From NCBI GenBank assembly GCA_963734025.1, contig CAVTFR010000002.1, positions 310,001 to 374,000 on the forward strand: a stretch of 64,000 bases of DNA, given 5' to 3'. Under the pieces are notes generated by a model. It was not told the DNA's origin. It saw nothing but the letters and a program-made list of their open reading frames with translations, and did not search any database. Numbering within the stretch: the first letter of the stretch is position 1; every line of letters begins with the position of its first letter. The stretch is from JACVRW01 sp963734025 (GTDB taxonomy: Bacteria; Actinomycetota; Thermoleophilia; Solirubrobacterales; Thermoleophilaceae). Positions 42,149 through 49,996 of the stretch are shown one piece after another. A program made the position numbers and the translations under genes.

Positions 42149-43275
42149 CCGCCCGCCTCGACGAGCTGCTCGGGCGCCCGGTCAGCATGCGCGCGCTGGC
42201 GCTCCTGAGGGTCTTCGCCGGACCGGTCGTGCTCCTCCATCTGCGGCCGTACCTGACCGACACCCTGGACGGGCGTATCTACTCGGACGCGTTCTACGAG
42301 CCCTACGCCGCCTGGTACCCCGAGCTGCCCGAAACGGTCTACGTCGGCCTGCTCTGGCTGGCCGCGGTTGCAGCCGTGGCCATGTCGCTCGGCCTCCTCA
42401 CGCGCCTCGCAGCGACGACGACGTTCCTGATCGTCGCCTACAACCTCTTCCTCTCGACCACCCATTTCCACAACAACCGGGCGTATCTCCTGATCGTGCT
42501 GGCCGTGCTGGCGGTGGCGCCCTGCGGGCGCGAGCTGTCGCTCGACGCGTGGCTCCGCCGCCGCCGCGGGCTGCCGGCGCTCGACACGGCAGCGCCCGCC
42601 TGGCCGCTCTGGCTGCTCCGCTTCGAGTGCGCCGTGGTCTACGGGGCGTCCGGCTTCAGCAAGCTCGTCGATCCCGACTGGTTCGGCGGCACGGTCACCT
42701 GGCAGCGCGTGGTGCGAGCGCAGGACCAGCTTGACGCATGGCCCGATTGGGTGGTGTCGCTGTTGACCGACCGCAGCTTCCACACCGGGGCGGCCAAGTT
42801 CATCGTCCTCACCGAGCTGTTCATCGCGCTCGGCCTCTGGTGGCGCGGCACTCGGTACGCCGCCGTGTGGGTGGCCGTCATCTTCCACCTGTCGATCGAG
42901 GGCTCGGCGGCCGTGCAGGTTTTCTCCCTGACCGCGATCGCCGTACTGCTGGTCTGGGCGGTGCCGTCCACGCGCGACCGGGTACTCCGTTTCGACCCTG
43001 CGGATGACCCCCAGCGCCGCTTGGCGGCGCTCGCGCGCGCGCTCGACTGGCTCGCGCGCTTTCACGTCGAGCCCACCGCGCCCGGTTCCCGGCTGGAGGT
43101 CGTCGACCGCGACGGCACGACGATCGCCGGCGCGGCCGCCGTGGCCTTCGCTCTGAGCCGCCTGCCGCTGACCGCCTGGTTCGCGCTCCCGACATTGCTG
43201 CTCCCGTCGGTGCGGCGTGCCCGCCGCGCAGGCCGAGACCGTGTAATCGCTGACCCCGCGATGAGCACCCGGTGA
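42145..43275 (+). CDS. HTTM-domain (vitamin-K gamma-carboxylase-like) membrane protein
   Basis: A 376-residue integral membrane protein with several hydrophobic helices. The HTTM family markers are RALALLRVFAGPVVLLHL near the N-terminus, FLSTTHFHNNRAYLL (about 104-118), and YGASGFSKLVDPDWFGG (about 170-186), the last resembling the conserved KL-x-D-W-x-G block. The family contains vitamin-K-dependent gamma-glutamyl carboxylase and many bacterial homologues of unknown role. It overlaps the previous and following genes by 4 bp each, giving a three-gene unit. Whether it carboxylates anything is unknown. Confidence 0.85.
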   Translation: MTARLDELLGRPVSMRALALLRVFAGPVVLLHLRPYLTDTLDGRIYSDAFYEPYAAWYPELPETVYVGLLWLAAVAAVAMSLGLLTRLAATTTFLIVAYNLFLSTTHFHNNRAYLLIVLAVLAVAPCGRELSLDAWLRRRRGLPALDTAAPAWPLWLLRFECAVVYGASGFSKLVDPDWFGGTVTWQRVVRAQDQLDAWPDWVVSLLTDRSFHTGAAKFIVLTELFIALGLWWRGTRYAAVWVAVIFHLSIEGSAAVQVFSLTAIAVLLVWAVPSTRDRVLRFDPADDPQRRLAALARALDWLARFHVEPTAPGSRLEVVDRDGTTIAGAAAVAFALSRLPLTAWFALPTLLLPSVRRARRAGRDRVIADPAMSTR

Positions 43276-45059
43276 GCGCCGGCGGCTCGGGTACGGCCGC
43301 GCGCCTGTGGCGCGCGGGACTGACTCTTGCGGTGGTGCTCGTGCTCGTGTTCGCGCTCGGCGCCCCGCCGGAGCACTGCCCGTCCGTCAGCCCTACGGAG
43401 CTCCGGCGCTCGTCCCAAGCCGTGGTCGACTGGTTCGTCCGCAATCAGGAGCCGGCGGGCGACTGGCTCTACGAGTACGACGCCGACGACGACTCGGTCT
43501 CGGCTGCCGACTACAACGAGGTCCGCCACGCCGGGGTGACGATGGGCCTCTACCAGGCCGCCGCGGCGGGCCTGCCCGGAGCTCTTCGCTCCGCCGACCG
43601 GGGCACCGAATGGGCGCTCGCCAGGCTGGAAGAGCAGGATGACTGGGCCGCGTTCAGCTACAACGGCCGCACCGTCACGGGCTCGACCGCGCTCCTCGTC
43701 GCCGGGCTCGCGATCCGCCGCGAGGCGACCGGGGACGAGCGCTACGACGACGAGATGCGGCGGCTCGGGCGCTTCCTGCTCGCCCAGACGGAGCCCTCGG
43801 GCGCGGTGCTCGCCGAGTACGACGCGGCGAGCGAAGCGCCGCTCCCCGGCCAGTACTCCAAGTACTACACGGGCGAGGCGTACTGGGCGCTCGCGCTCCT
43901 TCACGGGGCCTTTCCGGACGAGGGCTGGGACGAGGCCGCGGACCGCATCGGCGCGTACCTGGCCACCTCGCGGGACGAGGTGGAGGATCACTGGCCGCCC
44001 ATACCGGATCACTGGGCCGCGTACGGCCAGGCCGAGACGGTCGAGTTCCCCGGCCGTGGCGAGCCGCCGCTCACGGGCGATGAGCTCGACTACGCACGCG
44101 AGCAGGCCGGGCAGTTCGGCATGCAAGCGCGCTACCTCGGACAGCGCTTCGGTCCGTGGGGCGGGTTGGTGAGAGGAAGCTACGAGCCGCGCGGCGGCTG
44201 GTACGGCGTGGTCGGCGAGGCGGTGACCGGGTGGTGGCTCACCGCACGGGCGGACGCCCGGCTGGCGGAGCTGCAAGCACCACTTGCCGAGCGCGCCACC
44301 TGCGTCGCCGGGCTCGCCCTGGAGACGCAATCCGGCGCCGAGGATGCCGAGGGCGCCACCCGGCCGGAGCGGGTTGAGGGGGCCTGGTTCGTCGACGGCA
44401 CGACGCGCATGGACGACCAGCAGCACGCGCTTGCAGGACTGCTGCGAACCATCCCGATCGCCCAGGCGAGCGGTGCCGAGTCGTCGGGCGAAGATGCGCC
44501 GTCGAGCTGGCTCTGGGCCGCCGTGCTCCTCCTCGCACTGAACCCCGCCCGCGCCGTCTTCGCGGTCCCCCGCGCGGGGCGCTCGCGGCGCGCCGTGGCC
44601 CAGCTGGCCGCCGCCGGCGGAATCGCCGGCGCGCTTGCGGTGTGCGCCGCCGCCCTGCTGGGCGACCCGCTGCTCGAGGCGCTCGACGTGAGCGAGTCCT
44701 CCTTCCGCATCGCCGCCGGTGTCGTGGCGGCCGTGGCCGGAGCGTTCGACCTGTTCCGGCGGCCGCCCGGGCAGGAGCCCGCGCTCGACGGCTGGGGCGC
44801 CGCGCTCGTCCCGGTCGCGGTCCCGGTGGTGGCGCGACCCGCCCTGCTGGTCCTGGCGCTGGGGGCGGGTGCCGACAGCGGCGTCCTCGTGTGCCTCGGC
44901 GCGATGGCGGTGGGCATCGCCGTACTGACCGGCTTGGCGGCCGGCGTGCCCCCCGACGGTCCGCGCGGCCGCGTTCTGCGCTGGGCGGCCCGCTTGCTCG
45001 CGGTCGGGCTCGTGGCGCTCGGGGTCCTCCTCGCGCTCGACGGGATCCTGGCTGTCTAG
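43272..45059 (+). CDS. Exported alpha/alpha-toroid domain fused to a multi-pass membrane domain
   Basis: A 595-residue protein. One N-terminal hydrophobic segment (about 13-30) leads into a region of about 40-390 with repeats typical of terpenoid-cyclase/prenyltransferase-like toroids (AVVDWFVRNQEPAGDWLYEY, GTEWALARLEEQDDW, YTGEAYWALALLHGAFPDEG, GTTRMDDQQHALAGLLRT). The C-terminal part (about 405-595) has some six hydrophobic helices; FRIAAGVVAAVAGAFDLFRR resembles MarC-family sequence. Lid residues of true cyclases (DxDD) are not seen, so an enzymatic role is uncertain. It ends the overlapping HTTM unit. Confidence 0.7.
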   Translation: MSAGGSGTAARLWRAGLTLAVVLVLVFALGAPPEHCPSVSPTELRRSSQAVVDWFVRNQEPAGDWLYEYDADDDSVSAADYNEVRHAGVTMGLYQAAAAGLPGALRSADRGTEWALARLEEQDDWAAFSYNGRTVTGSTALLVAGLAIRREATGDERYDDEMRRLGRFLLAQTEPSGAVLAEYDAASEAPLPGQYSKYYTGEAYWALALLHGAFPDEGWDEAADRIGAYLATSRDEVEDHWPPIPDHWAAYGQAETVEFPGRGEPPLTGDELDYAREQAGQFGMQARYLGQRFGPWGGLVRGSYEPRGGWYGVVGEAVTGWWLTARADARLAELQAPLAERATCVAGLALETQSGAEDAEGATRPERVEGAWFVDGTTRMDDQQHALAGLLRTIPIAQASGAESSGEDAPSSWLWAAVLLLALNPARAVFAVPRAGRSRRAVAQLAAAGGIAGALAVCAAALLGDPLLEALDVSESSFRIAAGVVAAVAGAFDLFRRPPGQEPALDGWGAALVPVAVPVVARPALLVLALGAGADSGVLVCLGAMAVGIAVLTGLAAGVPPDGPRGRVLRWAARLLAVGLVALGVLLALDGILAV

Positions 45060-45838
45060 GCCGGGACGGGCGCGCCCCGCTCACGTCGGCGGTGCCATGC
45101 CTCGAAGGCGAGCAGCACCGCGGTGGGCGGCACCGTGCCCGGCAGCGAGTCGACTACGAGGAAGAGCTGGTTGAACGCTTCGAGCGCGACGAGCGTCGCC
45201 ACGCCCGCGAGTGCCTGGTTGCGTCGCTCGGCCGCCAGGATGCCCCCGACGAGCCCGGAGATGAAGTAGTCGCCGTAGTCGGTCGACACGTCCCCGATGT
45301 CGGCGACCTGCAGCCGCGGGAGTCCCTCTGCCGGCGCCGCAGCATTGAAGGTGGCGTTCTGCTCGCCCCAGAGGTCACCGAAGATGAAGATCGCGTCGAT
45401 GACGGTCATCGCGACGACGCCCAGCTTCAGGAAGAGGAGCGGCGTCGCGCCGGCGAGCAGGCGGCCCAGGGTCACGCAGGAACCGATGATCAGCAACAGG
45501 CGAGCGACCCGGCCCGATGGGTCGTCGGGGGCTGCGAACGCCACCGCGAGCAGTGGGACCACCGCCAGGGCGAGCCAGGGGCGGGCTCCGTGCGCCGCCC
45601 AGCCGAGCGCCAGTGCGCACCCGGGCGGCACGAGCAGTAGGGCGATCCAGGTGATCACGTCGGCGCTGGCACTGGCCGCTGCGATCGCGACGACGCTCAG
45701 GACCACCGACACGGGCGCGATGAGCGCCCAGCCGCGACCGGTCAGCCGCAGCAGGAAGGCGGGGAGTCCCGCGGCGGGCAGCGCGACGCAGAGCGCCTGC
45801 GCCGCGTCGAGCACGAACGTGTCCCACTCGAAGTACAT
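45056..45838 (-). CDS. Multi-pass integral membrane protein, unknown function
   Basis: A 260-residue protein with about six to seven hydrophobic segments and few charged loops (ALCVALPAAGLPAFLLRL, ITWIALLLVPPGCALALGW, FLKLGVVAMTVIDAIFIFGD). The polar stretch GDVSTDYGDYFISGLVGGIL is probably functional. The ATG at 45838 is preceded by a sequence shared with the gene at 49261 (see findings). Its stop overlaps the convergent toroid gene by 4 bp. No family recognised. Confidence 0.7.
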   Translation of the reverse strand: MYFEWDTFVLDAAQALCVALPAAGLPAFLLRLTGRGWALIAPVSVVLSVVAIAAASASADVITWIALLLVPPGCALALGWAAHGARPWLALAVVPLLAVAFAAPDDPSGRVARLLLIIGSCVTLGRLLAGATPLLFLKLGVVAMTVIDAIFIFGDLWGEQNATFNAAAPAEGLPRLQVADIGDVSTDYGDYFISGLVGGILAAERRNQALAGVATLVALEAFNQLFLVVDSLPGTVPPTAVLLAFEAWHRRRERGAPVPA

Positions 45839-45888
45839 CCGTACGGCAGGGTGGCGGATGACCGCTATCCGGGGCTCGCGCCCCTTCT

Positions 45889-46749
45889 CTAGAGGGCGGG
45901 TGGACCTGCCTCGATGCGACGAAGGACCGGCTCGAGCCGGTCGACCTCGTCGTCCATGGTGCGTCGCTCGTCCCACCAGGTGGCCCCGGCCTCGATCAGC
46001 GGACCGAGCAGGTCACGCGCGCCCGCGCTGCCCGTGGGGCTGGCCCCGCCGAGGACGAGCTCGAACGGACGACCCGGGTCGCCGTCGCGATGGGCATCGA
46101 CGTACGCGACCAGGTCGCGCACCTCGTCGACGGGTGGGGGGTGGCCGTGCGTGGCCGACAGGAACAGCGGGACGGCGCCGTCCCAGCGGGCGGCGCGTCG
46201 CATCGGTGCACGATGCGGCCAGAACCCGCCGATCCAGACCGGGACGCGTGGGCGCTGAACCGGCCTCGGCAGCAGAGTCACGTCCTCGACGACGTAATGG
46301 CGACCCTCGTGCGTCACCGACTCACCTGACCAGTACCGGTCCAGCAGGTACAGGCCCTCGTCCAAGCGCTCGGCAAGCAGCTTCGGGTCGGTCGGCTCGC
46401 CGAAGCTGCCGTACTCGTCCTCGATGGGGCCGCCGAGGCCGGCGCCGAAGATCACCCGCCCGCCGCTCAGGTTGTCCAGAGTCGACACCTGGCGCGCGAG
46501 CTGCTGAGGCCGCCGCCGTGGGAGCGGGGTGACGATCGGTCCCAGCCTGACCCGGGTCGTCGCGAGCGCCGCGGCGGTGAGAAGCATCCAGGGATCACCG
46601 AAGCTCTGCCCGTGGCGCTTGTCGTGGACCACGTGGTCCCAGACGAACAGCGCATCCCACCCCGCCGCCTCAGTCTCCTCAGCCACGCTCGCGACGGTGT
46701 CCGCGTCGGCGAAGTCTCCGAAGTTGGGAATGTTGATTGAGAACCGCAT
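45889..46749 (-). CDS. LLM-class flavin-dependent oxidoreductase
   Basis: A 286-residue luciferase-like TIM-barrel oxidoreductase, paralogous to the enzyme at 24994-25776. Shared segments are GWDALFVWDHVVHD, VRLGPIVTPLPRRRPQQLAR and LSGGRVIFGAGLG. FMN or F420 is the likely cofactor. It follows the cupin gene with a shared base (TGATG), so the two are probably co-expressed. The substrate is unknown. Confidence 0.87.
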   Translation of the reverse strand: MRFSINIPNFGDFADADTVASVAEETEAAGWDALFVWDHVVHDKRHGQSFGDPWMLLTAAALATTRVRLGPIVTPLPRRRPQQLARQVSTLDNLSGGRVIFGAGLGGPIEDEYGSFGEPTDPKLLAERLDEGLYLLDRYWSGESVTHEGRHYVVEDVTLLPRPVQRPRVPVWIGGFWPHRAPMRRAARWDGAVPLFLSATHGHPPPVDEVRDLVAYVDAHRDGDPGRPFELVLGGASPTGSAGARDLLGPLIEAGATWWDERRTMDDEVDRLEPVLRRIEAGPPAL

Positions 46750-47177
46750 CAGCCGTGCAGCGACCTTCCGCGGTCGCCGATCGGCGGTCCGACGCGAGTG
46801 ACCTCGGGGACCGGTTGGAGCGCCCAATCGGGGGGTTCGGTACCGGCCCGGGCAGCCGCGCGTCGCGCGAACTCGCGCTCGAAGCCGGCCGGGGTGCATA
46901 CGATCAGGAACTGCACCGCCGAGTCGCTGCGGTTAGCAAGGGTGTGGGGGATCCCGCTCAGGGCGAAGGCGAGCTCGCCGGCGCTCGCAGTGCTGAGCTC
47001 GTCGCCGACCTGGACGGTCAGCTCGCCGGCGAGAACGTAGAAGGCCTCATCGAAGTCGTGGATGTGCAGGGGCGGTCCCTTGGCGCCGGGCGGCATCACG
47101 CTCTCGGTAACCGAGACACGGCCGTCGCTCTGCTCACTTCGCAAGAGGACGCGAGGCGTTGTTGGGAGAGTGGGCAT
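46749..47177 (-). CDS. Cupin-domain protein
   Basis: A 142-residue single-domain cupin. Motif 1 is LHIHDFDEAFYVLAGELTVQVG (Gly, His-x-His, Glu, His pattern) at about 37-58, and motif 2 is IPHTLANRSDS near 76-86. The metal-binding histidines and glutamate are present. It precedes, with a one-base overlap, the LLM oxidoreductase. Dioxygenase, isomerase or sensor roles are all possible. Confidence 0.85.
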   Translation of the reverse strand: MPTLPTTPRVLLRSEQSDGRVSVTESVMPPGAKGPPLHIHDFDEAFYVLAGELTVQVGDELSTASAGELAFALSGIPHTLANRSDSAVQFLIVCTPAGFEREFARRAAARAGTEPPDWALQPVPEVTRVGPPIGDRGRSLHG

Positions 47178-47210
47178 GTGTCCTGAGTACCCAGGACCCG
47201 GGGTGATCGT

Positions 47211-47690
47211 CTACAGCTCGACAGGAATCCGGTGGTCGCCCTGGCGCGTGTCGCCGATGCTGTCGAGCACGAAGGTCTCCGTGGCCGTCGCACGGTAGAG
47301 GCGCAGGCCGGCCGGGGCGACGACGTCCTCGAGCGTCCACGCCCGCGCCCCGCCCTCCTGCGAGCGCCGCGAGAAGACCTCGATGAACCGCGTGAGCTCG
47401 GCGCCGGCGAGCTCCTCGGCGACGGCCGCCATGTAGACCGCCTGTGCCTCGCCGAGCGCAGCCCGGGAGTCGAAGATCACGATGCCGGCCTCCGGACGCG
47501 CACTGAGATGGCGCGAGTGCCGGGCGTCCGGCGAGGAGACCCAGAGCAGTTCCGTGTAGCCCGCCGCCGCATACCAGACCGGAGAGACCCATGGGCGCCC
47601 GTCGGCATCGGCGGTGCCGAGCGTCAGGTAGGAGTTCGAGTCGATCAGCCGCCTGGCAAGAGCGGCGGGCTCCTCCGGATCCGGGCTCAT
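47211..47690 (-). CDS. Pyridoxamine 5'-phosphate oxidase-family flavoprotein
   Basis: A 159-residue split-barrel flavoprotein (PNPOx-like). Conserved parts are NSYLTLGTADADGRPWVSPV, ELLWVSSPDARHSRHLSARP and GIVIFDSRAALGEAQAVYM. The ATG at 47690 overlaps the stop of the upstream SnoaL-like gene (ATGA), which supports both the start and the operon. Cofactor (FMN, F420, haem) not determinable. Confidence 0.85.
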   Translation of the reverse strand: MSPDPEEPAALARRLIDSNSYLTLGTADADGRPWVSPVWYAAAGYTELLWVSSPDARHSRHLSARPEAGIVIFDSRAALGEAQAVYMAAVAEELAGAELTRFIEVFSRRSQEGGARAWTLEDVVAPAGLRLYRATATETFVLDSIGDTRQGDHRIPVEL

Positions 47691-48099
47691 CGCTCGGTTT
47701 CCGCTCGCTCGACAGCAGCCCGCTTCTGCGCCTCCTGGATGGTCGAGCAGGCTCTGTGCGAGACGATCAGGCCGTCGTGCAAGCCGATGACCCACGCGCA
47801 GACGGGCGTTGACTCGGCTCCGCTCGCCCGCCCCGGACCCGGCAGGTGCCGGCGACCACCACTCGGTCGCCGAGGTCCTCGTAGTGACTGCCGTCCGGCT
47901 CGAGCACGTCCCACAGCTCCTCGGCCTCCGCGAGGTAGGCGCGTACGCCGTCGTGGCCCCGGTAGCCACCGGTCTCGACCTGGGTGCCGGTGAGCGGGAG
48001 GAACTCGATCTCCGGGTGGTAGAGCCGAAGCAGCCCTTCGATGTTCCAGGCGCTGATCGCCTCGAAGCTACTGCGGACGAGTTCGATGTTGTCCGACAC
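47687..48099 (-). pseudogene. SnoaL-like (NTF2-fold) protein with one frameshift
   Basis: Reading from ATG 48099 gives a typical SnoaL-like NTF2 fold (NIELVRSSFEAISAWNIEG, LYHPEIEFLPLTG, GYRGHDGVRAYLAEA) up to VVVAGTCRVRG. The expected C-terminal strands (ESTPVCAWVIGLHDGLIVSH) continue in another frame after a one-base change near 47826-47840, inside a GC-rich tract. In that frame the stop (47687-47689) overlaps the start of the PNPOx-like gene as ATGA, which strongly suggests the original gene was intact and co-translated. Confidence 0.75.
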
Positions 48100-48141
48100 G
48101 GGCGAGAGAGCGTAGGCGAACTCCGGCTCGTAGTGGCCGGC

Positions 48142-49261
48142 TCAGCTCAGGACGAGCGCGGGTTCCGACGCGCCGCGCAGGTCCGCGATGCGCTGAGCCT
48201 CGGGCTCGAGCTCGGCGCGCGACAGCCGCCCGAGCTTCTCGACGCTGATCTCGGCGACCTTGCCCTTGGACTTTGCGCGCCACAGGCCGGCGAGCCTGCC
48301 GTCCTTGAGGATCACGCCTGGGCTCGCGACCGGCCGGAACAGGCGCTTGCGGAGCTCGGCGTCCGGAGCAAGCAACGGGCGGTTCGGCCTCGCCAGGTAG
48401 GGATCGCCGGGCGGGATCATGCGGATTCCACGCGGCCTCCGGCGGCGACTCGAGCTCTGGCTCGTCGTCGCGGAGCAGCCAGGCCCTGTGCCGGCCGACC
48501 GTGATCTCCGACAGCTCCCCCTCCTCCACCCCCTGCCAGGCCCGATCCGCGTGCGATGGCGTAACGCCCGCCCACTCTGCGAAATCGCGGGCCGTCGCCG
48601 GGCCGTAGAAGCGAAGGAAGCGCCTGACCGCCTCGGCGGCCGGCGGCGTGCGGCCGGACCTCCTCAGCAGATAGCGGCGCTCGGAGTCCAGCCGCGCGCC
48701 GGCGTTGACCGTCGCGTAGCGCCACAGCGACGGGTCGACGTGGTGACTGCCGCAGCTCTTGCACCACGGCAAGAGCTCGGCGCGTACGCGCCCGCGAAGC
48801 TCCTCGTGCAGCTCGTCCTTGGTCAGGGCGCGCCCCCCGCGGAGCGCCTCCCTGGTCGCATCGGTCACCTCCGCAAGCGCGTCAACCCTGCCGAACTGCC
48901 GGCCGATCTGCGCGCTGAGCTCCCTGTCGTCCGTCCCCACCAGCGCCCGCCCGAAGAGCAGCAGATCGCCGGGTGCCAGCACGTGAATGGCGCCGCGGAT
49001 GATGTGTGCGAGCACGAGCTCACCGCTGTCGACCGCCGCGTCGTACTCCTCACGGGTGAGTGACCCGACGCGCGCCCCCAACGCCAGCAGATCGGCGTCA
49101 CGGGCGAAGGCGGACGCCGGGCAGGCGGCGGCCGCGGCCAGCTCCGTCGAGCCTCGGCTCGCGAGCCCCACCCGAGCGAGCCGGAACGCCAGCACCTGCG
49201 TGGCCTCCACGAAGCTGAGACTAACGTCGTGAGCGAGCGAGGGCGCCCGCTCGAAGTACAT
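48142..49261 (-). pseudogene. HTH_42 (AlkZ-like) winged-helix protein with one frameshift
   Basis: From ATG 49261 the N-terminal and middle parts of an HTH_42 protein read well (SFVEATQVLAFRLARVGL, AHIIRGAIHVLAPGDLLLFG, RFLRFYGPATARDFAEWAG). Near 48421-48436 the frame changes, and the family C-terminus continues one frame over (MIPPGDPYLARPNRPLLAPD, GVILKDGRLAGLWRAKSKGK). The N-terminal QAQ-type motif seen in the paralogue at 22281-23328 is not evident. Paralogous repair/DNA-binding function is possible. A single indel error would explain the break. Confidence 0.72.
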
Positions 49262-49290
49262 CCGCGCGCGGGGTGGCGGATGATGCGCCA

Positions 49291-49944
49291 ATGCGCTTCT
49301 ATCCCGAACTGAGCGGGCCCCGGACCCGTACCGTGCTCTGCGACTTGGGCGTGCTCCTCCTGGTCCTGCTCTTCGCGTGGACGGGCAAGCAGGTGCACGA
49401 CACCGTCACCGAGATCAACAGCCTCTCGCGCGGCGTGATCGATGCGGGCGGGTCCGTGAGGAACGGCTTCGAGGATGCCGCCGGCGCGGTGGGAGACGTG
49501 CCGGTGGTGGGCGGATCGCTCGCTGACGGCCTGCGCTCGGCGGGCGGCGCGTCGGGCGGCAGCGTCGTCGCCGCCGGAGAGGCGGGCGAGGAGGCCGTCA
49601 GCGACACCGCCACCGTGCTCGGCCTGGCGATCTTCGGACTGCCGACGTTGGTCCTGATCGCGTTCTTCATCCCACTCCGCTGGCGTCAGGTCCGCCGCCT
49701 GACGCTCGGGGCACAGGCGCTCGGGGCCACTCCGACCGCTGAGCGCCGCCATCTCCTCGCCCAGCGAGCCGCCTTCGGAATGCCCTGGGCGGACCTGCGG
49801 CCGTTCACCCGCGACCCGATCGGCGACCTGGAGGCCCGCAACTATGAACCGCTGCTGGCGGCCCTCTACGCGGACGCCGGGCTGCGACCGCCCGGCTTCC
49901 CTGCCAACGGAGGGGGAGGGATTCGAACCCCCGGTGGACGGTAG
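49291..49944 (+). CDS. Membrane protein of unknown function
   Basis: A roughly 217-residue protein with two hydrophobic segments (about 17-37, VLCDLGVLLLVLLFAWTG; about 117-137, LGLAIFGLPTLVLIAFFIPL) flanking a Gly/Ala-rich extracytoplasmic stretch of about 75 residues. The cytosolic tail contains RRHLLAQRAAFGMPWADLRP. ATG 49291 is preferred; GTG 49273 is an alternative. The last 12 residues come from reading antisense into a tRNA 3' fragment (49908-49935), so the natural C-terminus has probably been replaced. Confidence 0.65.
   Translation: MRFYPELSGPRTRTVLCDLGVLLLVLLFAWTGKQVHDTVTEINSLSRGVIDAGGSVRNGFEDAAGAVGDVPVVGGSLADGLRSAGGASGGSVVAAGEAGEEAVSDTATVLGLAIFGLPTLVLIAFFIPLRWRQVRRLTLGAQALGATPTAERRHLLAQRAAFGMPWADLRPFTRDPIGDLEARNYEPLLAALYADAGLRPPGFPANGGGGIRTPGGR
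49908..49935 (-). other. 3' fragment of a tRNA-Ser (attachment-site-like)
   Basis: On the minus strand ACCGGGGGTTCGAATCCC plus CTCCCCCTCCG reproduces a T arm and acceptor 3' half. The matching 5' acceptor (GGAGGGG), D arm and anticodon are absent upstream. The type II T-arm sequence suits a tRNA-Ser. Such fragments are left by integrative elements that use tRNA 3' ends. Confidence 0.6.
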
Positions 49945-49996
49945 GACCCGTCGGCGCTGAAATCCCGGGACTTGGCCGGCGCGCTCCCGTTCACGG

